A stretch of 15,701 nt of DNA from Bacteroidetes bacterium 4572_114 (GTDB lineage: Bacteria > Bacteroidota > Bacteroidia > Bacteroidales > 4484-276), in the NCBI GenBank assembly GCA_002254335.1, contig NIVA01000075.1:1-15701 (forward strand). The letters are read 5' to 3'. This document shows, piece after piece, positions 7,948 through 14,072 of this stretch. Both the position numbers and the translations under genes were made by a program. Positions within the stretch are counted from its first letter, which is position 1; each line of letters opens with the position of its first letter. A model generated the notes under the pieces. That model ran no database searches. It had not been told where the DNA came from and saw nothing but the letters and a program-made list of their open reading frames with translations.

Positions 7948-8754
7948 TTATTATTGATTTTAAAATTTCTAAAGAGTCATTAACAAATGGAACAGCATCA
8001 AAACGACCTTGCAAATATGCTTTTTCTAAATTCATGGTATCTCTAAAATCACTATAATCAAAAAGTGAGTACAGGTCTGTGGAACCATCATCTTTTTTAT
8101 TAACGAAATAAATTTGGTCTTTTCTAAATCTCCTTAGATCTAAAAAGTTTGTGTTGTGAGTAGTGCAGATAAGTTGCGCTTTATTACTTGCGTTAAACAA
8201 GTTAAAGATATACTCAATAATATCAGTATGAAGGCTTTCACCAATCTCATCAATCAATAAAACTTTATCATTTTTTACTATATCCAATATTGTTAACATT
8301 ATAAAGAACAGTTTGATTGTACCACTTGATTCTTCTGTAAAAAAATCAAAAACAGTGTTTGGGGAAGCCTTATGATAGGATTTTGAGTGCGGGTTAACGA
8401 AAAAGAATATTCAAACTCAACTCCATTGTTAATAAAGCGAATTAGATATTTACTTGGTTTTTTGCTCAATCCTTTAAATTTAAAAGGTTGAAAATCATAA
8501 ATAGTGTTTTCATTGTGCCGGTGAGATCCAAATACCATTGCATTGCAAAAGCGGATTGCTTTAATAATGTTACTTTTTCCAGATGCATTGGCACCATACA
8601 TTGTTACCGTTTTAAGTAACTTGTTTTTGTTTATCTCAAAGAGATTATTGGTTAATTGCTTCGCATTACCAGAGTTAATATTCGCAGCACGCAAGTCCAA
8701 TACAATTTCTTCCTTTATCGAGAAAAAATTACTTAGCCTTATTTCTAATACCAT
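7940..8754 (-). pseudogene. rloA: RloA-like AAA/ABC-type ATPase with internal deletion and frameshift
   Basis: The N-terminal frame (8754-8299) begins MVLEIRLSNFFSIKEE, an AAA_15/AAA_21 opening, with Walker A GANASGKSN (54-62). It remains family-like to about EFEYSFSL (near 8400) and then becomes nonsense ending at 8299. The second frame, readable from about 8371 upstream of its first ATG at 8299, has SPNTVFDFFTEESSGTIKL, Walker B VLLIDEIGESLH and the H-loop THNTNFLDL, ending at 7940. Intact relatives are around 400 residues; the two parts sum to about 270, so some 100-170 residues (coiled-coil/signature region) appear missing, with a frame change at the join. Inference: the ATPase of the defence pair is not functional as drawn. 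Confidence 0.82.
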
Positions 8755-9259
8755 TTTAAAAGATGTATTTGTAATTTATTTGCAAATATAGTACATAAAA
8801 CATCAGCAATCCTAATTTACCAGTAATTATTAACACTTTATTAGTCTTTAAAATAGCAGGCACAATGAATGAAACCTAAAGAATAAAGCACAAAATCCTA
8901 AACTCAAAACAATATCAAAGGTTTAAAAATTTATTGATTAAAACATAAAAACAAAATAAATAATATCATGTCGGAGGGTCAGATAGAAAGCCATCAATGT
9001 TATCAACAGATAGATTTGAAATTTAGATTTTATTATTTGAATTTATTTTGGATTTATTTTGGATTTAGGTATTTGAACATTGGATTTTGAATTTATTCTG
9101 TCAGCCATTTGACCAAAACCAAAATGCATCCTAATTTCTCACATTGTTGTTCAGTGTCAGATTATTTACCATCGGGTCAATATTATTTGTTTCTTTGCCG
9201 ATTGACAAAGATAGAAGATATCTGAATTAAAAATAATTTATCCTCCATTAAGCTTAAAG
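8755..9259. other. AT-rich divergent intergenic region with facing low-complexity repeats
   Basis: About 500 bases without a credible gene separate rloA (-) from the KAS III gene (+). An A-rich arm beginning CCTAAACTCAAAACAATATC (8898 onward) faces a T-rich arm of TTTGGATTTA-type units (9013-9095, including a direct repeat of TTTTGGATTTA). The reverse complement of the second arm begins CCTAAATCCAAAATAAATCC, so the two are imperfect inverted copies around a more GC-balanced centre near 8970-9005. No convincing promoter box was found for the KAS III gene. Confidence 0.45.
8783..8790 (-). promoter_or_regulatory. Putative promoter of the rloA-rloB operon
   Basis: On the - strand TATATTTG matches TAnnTTTG perfectly, 28 bases before the rloA ATG. 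A TTG at 8809-8807 lies 16 bases further upstream, slightly short for a -33 element. Confidence 0.5.
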
Positions 9260-10333
9260 ATGAATAAAAACATAATTATAACAGGCACTGGCAGTTATAT
9301 CCCTACAACAACTATTACCAACAAGAGCTTTTTAAAAAATAAATTTTACGATGCCCGTGGGGACCTATTTGATTCCTCAAATGAAGAGATTATCGAAAAA
9401 TTCCGGGCAATTACAGGTATCCATGAGAGACGTTATGTCAGCGATGACATGATATCATCAGATATGGGTTATGAGGCGGCACGTATTGCAATTGAAGATG
9501 CCGGTGTTGATAAAGAAGATATTGACCAAATTATTGTTGCCCAAAATTTTGGAGATGTAAAAAAAGGGGCAGTTCAATCGGATATGGTGCCCAGCCTGGC
9601 AACCAGGATAAAACAAAGGTTGGAAATTGAAAATCCATCGTGTGTGTGCTATGATGTTATTTTCGGCTGCCCGGGATGGATACAGGGAATTATCCAGGCT
9701 GAATCTTTTATTAAATCAGGCCTTGCCAAAAGATGCCTCGTTGTGGGCACCGAAACCCTGTCAAGGGTGGTGGACGTGCACGACCGCGACTCGATGATTT
9801 ATGCCGATGGTGCCGGGGCATGTATTATTGAAGGTGTGGACAGTGAAACCAAAGAAGGCGTTTTATCTACAAGCATGGCTTCATACACCAGTAAAGAGGC
9901 CTATTATCTTTATTTGGATAAAAGCAATTATGAGGAAGCTGACCCAAATATCAGCTACATTAAAATGAATGGACATAAAGTATATGAGTTTGCATTGAGA
10001 CAAGTCCCGGCAGCTATGAAACTTTGTATGGACAAAGCTGAAATTGGCATTAACGACATTTCAAAAATATTCATCCACCAGGCCAACGAAAAGATGGATT
10101 TTGAGATCGTAAAGAGGTTTTACAGACTTTATAAAATAAGGCAGGCCCCTGAAAATATCCTGCCAATGACAATTCATGAATTGGGAAACAGCTCGGTGGG
10201 CACAGTCCCTACTATTTTCGACCTGGTAAGGAAAAACAAAATTAACGGCCACCACCTGAAAAAGGGCGACCTGATCCTGTTTACTTCTATTGGCGCCGGG
10301 ATGAATGTTAATTGTATTGCTTACAAGTATTAG
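9260..10333 (+). CDS. 3-oxoacyl-ACP synthase III family protein (FabH-like)
   Basis: 357 residues, apparently complete. The catalytic triad is visible: C137 in FGCPGWIQG, H273 in FIHQANEKM and N310 in ELGNSSVGT. The N-terminus MNKNIIITGTGSYIP and the ITGIHERRYVSDDM segment are typical of KAS III enzymes. Before that segment is an insertion (FYDARGDLFDSSNEEIIEKF) that is longer than in E. coli FabH. Known reaction: decarboxylative condensation of an acyl-CoA starter with malonyl-ACP. It stands alone, with no acp, fabD or fabF nearby, so a dedicated role (branched-chain, secondary lipid or pigment starter) is possible but not shown. It is one of the few accessory genes here without damage. Confidence 0.88.
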   Translation: MNKNIIITGTGSYIPTTTITNKSFLKNKFYDARGDLFDSSNEEIIEKFRAITGIHERRYVSDDMISSDMGYEAARIAIEDAGVDKEDIDQIIVAQNFGDVKKGAVQSDMVPSLATRIKQRLEIENPSCVCYDVIFGCPGWIQGIIQAESFIKSGLAKRCLVVGTETLSRVVDVHDRDSMIYADGAGACIIEGVDSETKEGVLSTSMASYTSKEAYYLYLDKSNYEEADPNISYIKMNGHKVYEFALRQVPAAMKLCMDKAEIGINDISKIFIHQANEKMDFEIVKRFYRLYKIRQAPENILPMTIHELGNSSVGTVPTIFDLVRKNKINGHHLKKGDLILFTSIGAGMNVNCIAYKY

Positions 10334-10339
10334 TGGAAA

Positions 10340-10427
10340 AGGGGAATGGAGAATTGGAGTGATGGAGTGATGGAGTGATGGAATATTGGGACAAAACTCA
10401 AAATCCAAAATTCAAAACTCAAAACTG
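10340..10427 (+). repeat. 8-bp array followed by 7-bp AT-rich array
   Basis: Units AGGGGAAT, GGAGAATT, GGAGTGAT three times and GGAATATT occupy 10340-10387 in an 8-bp register. A GGGACAAA border follows, then five 7-bp units AAAACTC, AAAATCC, AAAATTC, AAAACTC, AAAACTG (10393-10427). The array starts 7 bases after the KAS III stop. The ATTGGGACAAA border parallels ATTGGACAAA at the end of the 13763-13906 array. Confidence 0.8.
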
Positions 10428-10434
10428 CCTTCAA

Positions 10435-10575
10435 CTACCCCTCCTCAAAAGCTAAAATAAAGGTGGAAACTACCGCAAGCCCCATCCCGATAGGGATAAT
10501 GTAGTGTGGAAAAACCTGGTAAAGGACCAGGGAAATAATAACCGTGAGCACCGGTGCAACGGCATTTGTCAACGC
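10435..10575 (-). pseudogene. C-terminal remnant of an EamA/DMT-type membrane transporter
   Basis: The - strand frame from 10575 to the stop at 10437-10435 encodes 46 residues, including ALTNAVAPVLTVIISLVLYQ and IIPIGMGLAVVSTFILAFEE. These read as two hydrophobic helices resembling the last two transmembrane segments of drug/metabolite (EamA) transporters. It is preceded in frame by a stop (10578-10576) and has no start. Only the C-terminus survives. Confidence 0.55.
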
Positions 10576-10619
10576 TTAAAAAAGAAAATCACCTCTTTTT
10601 TGATTTTTGGGTGGATAAA

Positions 10620-10769
10620 AATTGAAGATACGTGCAGATGAACTTCCCAATATAACATCCATCTCCCCTGCCAATATTTATCACCAATTGATGGTAATGA
10701 ACTAAGGTGATTTAGGATGATATCAACATTAAGCTCACCCACTACCGCAACATCATATTTTTTCTTCAT
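10620..10769 (-). pseudogene. N-terminal remnant of a PfkB-family sugar kinase
   Basis: From the ATG at 10769, MKKKYDVAVVGELNVDIIL and LSSLPSIG form the classic PfkB N-terminal strand (VxGExNxDxI). After about 29 codons the family sequence continues one base out of frame as AGEMDVILGSSSARI (10671-10627), so a single base is lost. Homology then ends abruptly; the catalytic GAGD region is absent. It reads toward the EamA remnant, as if a deletion removed most of both genes. Confidence 0.7.
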
Positions 10770-10777
10770 ACACAAAT

Positions 10778-10906
10778 GAGTCCGGTCTAAAAAGCCCTTT
10801 TTTACCGCGAATGCGCTAATGTAATTTTCTAATTATCGCATAATCACGTGTTTGAAAATAAGAAAATTTCGCTAATTTTCAAAAACTTCGTTTTTAGGCC
10901 GGACTC
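10778..10906. mobile_element. 129-bp MITE with terminal inverted repeats and target duplication
   Basis: The left end GAGTCCGGTCTAAAAA (10778-10793) and right end TTTTTAGGCCGGACTC (10891-10906) are 15/16 inverted repeats. The 6-bp direct repeat ACAAAT flanks both sides (10772-10777 and 10907-10912), the signature of transposition. There is no coding capacity. The element sits 2 bases upstream of the PfkB remnant's ATG (with its target repeat in between), where the ribosome-binding site and promoter should be. A matching transposase is not in the window. Confidence 0.82.
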
Positions 10907-10937
10907 ACAAATGTACAACAACTATTCGGGAACAAAC

Positions 10938-10968
10938 AAAAAACCGGCCTTCAACAAATGAAGGCCGG
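10938..10968 (-). terminator. Intrinsic terminator of the secreted Asp-box protein gene
   Basis: On the - strand a 10-bp perfect stem (CCGGCCTTCA / TGAAGGCCGG) with a 5-base loop is followed by six T residues (A residues 10938-10943 on the + strand). It lies about 40 bases after the stop of the gene at 11010. Confidence 0.88.
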
Positions 10969-11009
10969 CTATAAAAAAAGGGGGGAGGGAATGTAAAATC
11001 AGGAAAAAA

Positions 11010-12968
11010 TTATTGAACGATCATCTTTCCGTTATAGCTTGAACTCCCGGCATTGAAAGTGTAAAAATATACACCTTCGTTTAGGTTGTCAAAATTCAAT
11101 GTTAGCTGGTGCGGGCCGTTTTGAAGCCGGCCAAAATCAAATTTCTTGACCAGTTGTCCGGCTGTATTAAATACGCTGACATCAACACCACTTGCCTCTA
11201 ACAGATTGATATTAAAGTTGGTAACATCCCTGAACGGATTGGGGAAATTTTGGGCCAAAGAAACCAGGGGGCCACTTTCCTTGTCGTTTATACTGGTTAT
11301 TATATAAGATTTTTGAAAATCGGGTATGTACCAAAACTGTACCGGCAAACTAATATCCTCATCGGTCAACTCTTCATAAACAAACGGAACAGTACATTCA
11401 TAATTACCGTCATCGGTAACCTCGGCAAATACATAATGCGACATACAGCCCCAACGGGCCTGCCACATTGCATTCGACCATTCGGTAACATTTATTACTT
11501 CTTCTCCGTGCATTGTCATTTCGGGGGAGTAATCCTGAAAGAAAATATCCGGTTGGTTATTATCCGTAATCCCTTCGATACGTGTATCCAAAAAGGAGAA
11601 AAACACAATTGCCCCATCTTCGGTTGTTGCAACCTGTGGCCTGTTATACTGACTGATGGAGCTTCCTGACGACCCTGTATATTCAGCATCAAAAGTTGTT
11701 AAATAATCAAGGTTATAGGCTTGCCAGGTCTCTCCCTGGTCGGCTGTGTAAATATGGAACATTGCCATAATGCCCTCATAATGGTACCAACCGCTACCAT
11801 CCTGGCTTGCAATGGCCACTACCCCGGTGATATGTGGATTTCCCCATGCATCAACTGCCATATCAATATGAAAACCCATAAAATACATAATTTCATCCCG
11901 TGGCGGCACAGGTTCAGGATCGAAGAAATTAACCAGCTCTTCATCCGATATAAAATCCCTAACAGCCTCAAGCCCGTCTTCGCCGCCCAACTGAACTTCA
12001 ATGGGGTCATCGCTCCATGTCTGGCCACCATCTTCGGTCTTAAACAGGATAGGGTGATAGGAGGTATATGGAAGCGCGGGGATCCTGTCGGACATGGCGC
12101 AAATCCATCCTGTCATCCCATCGGGGGCAAAGGCAACTTTAACATCATTGATTGCATCCTCAGGGTTGACCTCAAGTTCAAGATGGTCGAAAGTATAATC
12201 AAAATCTTCATCCTGTCCATTCCAGGTACCATGCCCGACTATCAGGTTGCCCGTATATTCATAATCACCGGAAGATCCGTCATTTTCTTCGTCAACAACC
12301 CAGGCTTCGCCAAGCTGCGTCAATGTAAAACCTGACGGGAGATATTGGTAAAAACCATTTTCTGAAGTTTGATTATGCTGCGTTGGCAACGACCCGGTGG
12401 CCAGTTTTTTTGTTCCCCAGCAATACCCTCCCCAATCAACACCTGCCGCATTTGAACCATCAAGTGTAGGGGCAAAGTAGGAAAAATAAGCATTTTCGGG
12501 ATCTGTATTTCCGGCCGGATTATACAATAAACCCTGGGGATATCTACCATTGTAGGCTTCAGGCAAATTAGGGTCATACACCTGATTGTCCAACGACCAG
12601 GTTTGTCCGCCATCCATCGAAACATCATAAGCCAGGTAGCCGGTGCCGGGGGGATTGAGCATACGGTGAATAAATGAAATTGAGTTAATGTCGTTCACCG
12701 CCCAGAGAAATGTAGTACGCATAAAGGCAAAGCCAAATGCATTTCCGGCCTGTCCAATAGCTATTGGATTAACGATATCCGTGCTTTTAAATCCAGCCAG
12801 CGTTCTATGCATCCGCGTGGAAGGTAACACGCCTGTTGTTAAAGGTGATTGTTTTTCAACAACTATGTCCCTTGCATTTACAGGAGACCTGAATTTGCTT
12901 TTATTAAAGTTTTGTGCAAACAATCCAAATGCACCAAACAGAAAAGCCAGAATAATTAGTTTTTTCAT
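11010..12968 (-). CDS. Secreted Asp-box (BNR-like beta-propeller) protein with T9SS sorting domain
   Basis: 652 residues. The signal peptide MKKLIILAFLFGAFGLFAQ has likely cleavage after residue 18. Three Asp-box motifs (SxDxGxTW type) occur: SMDGGQTW near 117, TEDGGQTW near 311 and TADQGETW near 408. They indicate a sialidase-like beta-propeller fold, though the sialidase arginine triad is not apparent and no enzymatic role should be assumed. The C-terminus from about 566 (SLAQNFPNPFRDVTNF ... LNEGVYFYTF ... YNGKMIVQ) is a type A T9SS sorting domain. It is transcribed alone, ending at a strong terminator. The PKD protein at the left of the window would use the same secretion route. The frame is intact. 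Confidence 0.85.
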   Translation of the reverse strand: MKKLIILAFLFGAFGLFAQNFNKSKFRSPVNARDIVVEKQSPLTTGVLPSTRMHRTLAGFKSTDIVNPIAIGQAGNAFGFAFMRTTFLWAVNDINSISFIHRMLNPPGTGYLAYDVSMDGGQTWSLDNQVYDPNLPEAYNGRYPQGLLYNPAGNTDPENAYFSYFAPTLDGSNAAGVDWGGYCWGTKKLATGSLPTQHNQTSENGFYQYLPSGFTLTQLGEAWVVDEENDGSSGDYEYTGNLIVGHGTWNGQDEDFDYTFDHLELEVNPEDAINDVKVAFAPDGMTGWICAMSDRIPALPYTSYHPILFKTEDGGQTWSDDPIEVQLGGEDGLEAVRDFISDEELVNFFDPEPVPPRDEIMYFMGFHIDMAVDAWGNPHITGVVAIASQDGSGWYHYEGIMAMFHIYTADQGETWQAYNLDYLTTFDAEYTGSSGSSISQYNRPQVATTEDGAIVFFSFLDTRIEGITDNNQPDIFFQDYSPEMTMHGEEVINVTEWSNAMWQARWGCMSHYVFAEVTDDGNYECTVPFVYEELTDEDISLPVQFWYIPDFQKSYIITSINDKESGPLVSLAQNFPNPFRDVTNFNINLLEASGVDVSVFNTAGQLVKKFDFGRLQNGPHQLTLNFDNLNEGVYFYTFNAGSSSYNGKMIVQ

Positions 12969-13120
12969 AAGTCAAAAGTTTTAGTTAATAATAAAAATAA
13001 TTGTGGTTTGAAAAGTCGGGACTAATATAGGCCGGGTTTAGTGAATAGCTAATAAAAAACAGTTTAAGGTTAGGATATGTAAGGATTTGGCTGTTTGAAG
13101 AGGGGTCGGTTGACGGATGT

Positions 13121-13141
13121 CGGGTGCCGGGTGCCGGGTGG
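13121..13141 (+). repeat. Short 7-bp array (CGGGTGC family)
   Basis: CGGGTGC, CGGGTGC, CGGGTGG is followed by GACA and GGGTGAT. It has the same 7-bp style and similar GGGACA border as the element at 4122-4214. It lies between the divergent secreted-protein gene and gldH. Confidence 0.6.
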
Positions 13142-13227
13142 GACAGGGTGATTACTCATGGCATTTACTCAGAACATAAAACTGAAAATGCAAAAAAACA
13201 TTAGTACATATGAAATGAAACTTTTCG

Positions 13228-13235
13228 TAGTTTTG
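13228..13235 (+). promoter_or_regulatory. -7 promoter box for gldH
   Basis: TAGTTTTG matches TAnnTTTG and lies 26 bases before the gldH ATG. No clear TTG is found at the expected -33 distance. Confidence 0.5.
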
Positions 13236-13261
13236 CTATCAAATAGGAATAACTTCACTAA

Positions 13262-13777
13262 ATGAAAAATACTACACCATTAATTTTAGCCAAGCCCTTT
13301 TTTGGATTGTTGTTTTTTGCTACGATATTTGTATCAACATCCTGCAACCGCAACATGGTTTACGACCGTTCACTTGAAATCAGTGAAACGGGCTGGCATG
13401 AGGATTCGGCAAAGACCTTTGATGATGTGATCATTCACGACTCATTGTCCCCATTTGATTTTTACATTAACCTCAGGCACAGCACAAATTACCGCTACAG
13501 TAATTTTTACTTTTTCCTGAACACAACACTGCCCAACGGGCACATGAGCAGGGATACCATAGAACTGATTTTGGCCGATAATACCGGAAAATGGTACGGC
13601 AACGGCTCCGGGCACATCAGGGACAACCGCATCCTAATCAGGGAAAAACTAAAGTTTCCGCTAACGGGAAATTATCAATTTACAATCAACCAGGCCATGC
13701 GCGAAGATGACGGCATTTTAGAAGGGATAATTAATGTTGGTATCAGAATTGAGAAAAGTGGTGAGGGAATGGAGTGA
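13262..13777 (+). CDS. gldH: Gliding motility / T9SS lipoprotein GldH
   Basis: 171 residues. The N-terminal hydrophobic stretch ends in a lipobox STSC with lipidation at C28. The body fits GldH: DFYINLRHSTNYRYSNFYFFL, a DTIELILADNTGKWYG segment, NRILIREKLKFPLTGNYQF and GIINVGIRIEK. Known role: a lipoprotein needed for gliding motility and T9SS function in Flavobacterium, and found also in non-gliding relatives. The stop codon falls inside the first units of an 8-bp repeat array, so the last few residues (GEGME) are encoded by repeat DNA. The PBP gene follows about 300 bases later on the same strand. Confidence 0.88.
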   Translation: MKNTTPLILAKPFFGLLFFATIFVSTSCNRNMVYDRSLEISETGWHEDSAKTFDDVIIHDSLSPFDFYINLRHSTNYRYSNFYFFLNTTLPNGHMSRDTIELILADNTGKWYGNGSGHIRDNRILIREKLKFPLTGNYQFTINQAMREDDGILEGIINVGIRIEKSGEGME

Positions 13778-13906
13778 TGGAGGAATGGGGGAATGGAGTG
13801 ATGGAGTGATGGAGGAATGGGGGAATGGAGTGATGGAGTGGTGGAGGAATGGAGTGATGGAGTGGTGGAGGAATGGAGTGATGGAGTGGTGGAGGAATGG
13901 AGGAAT
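13763..13906 (+). repeat. Eighteen-unit 8-bp tandem array overlapping the gldH end
   Basis: Exactly 18 units stay in 8-bp register: GAGGGAAT, GGAGTGAT, GGAGGAAT, GGGGGAAT, GGAGTGGT and repeats of these. A higher-order 24-bp period (GGAGGAAT-GGAGTGAT-GGAGTGGT) repeats three times toward the right end. The array begins 15 bases inside the gldH coding end. Confidence 0.9.
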
Positions 13907-13915
13907 GAATTATTG

Positions 13916-13990
13916 GACAAACCTGAAACTTGCGAAGCGAAGCAAGTGAAACGAAGTAAACCCGTATGGATCCGTATGGGAAACTTGAAA
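13916..13990 (+). repeat. Second copy of the conserved core of the composite repeat
   Basis: ACAAACCTGAAACTTGCGAA onward matches the reverse complement of 4125-4174, with 22 identical bases in a row (13925-13946). Relative to the other copy, about 26 bases (TGAAACGAAGTAAACCCGTA...) are inserted before the shared CCGTATGGGAAAC(T/C)TGAAA end. The octamer CCGTATGG occurs twice here. Confidence 0.75.
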
Positions 13991-13995
13991 ATAAT

Positions 13996-14003
13996 TACCT
14001 TTG
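13996..14003 (+). promoter_or_regulatory. -7 promoter box for the PBP gene
   Basis: TACCTTTG matches TAnnTTTG, about 69 bases before the ATG at 14073. It lies directly after the repeat core. No clear -33 TTG at standard spacing. Confidence 0.45.
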
Positions 14004-14072
14004 CCATATTAATCTACACGATTCATCGTTTTGGATACGGTGCAAAATAAATAAGAACGCGCATACTACCTG

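Noticed and set aside
10778..10906. Inverted repeat as a transcription terminator
   Set aside because: The arms are nearly 100 bases apart and flanked by a 6-bp direct duplication, fitting a MITE. The real terminator is the compact stem at 10944-10968.
11721..12335. 204-residue + strand frame
   Set aside because: It is antisense to the secreted Asp-box gene, which has a signal peptide, domain motifs and a sorting domain.
11010..12968. Functional sialidase
   Set aside because: Asp boxes are present, but I could not identify the arginine triad or the catalytic Tyr/Glu pair; Asp boxes occur in many non-sialidase beta-propellers.
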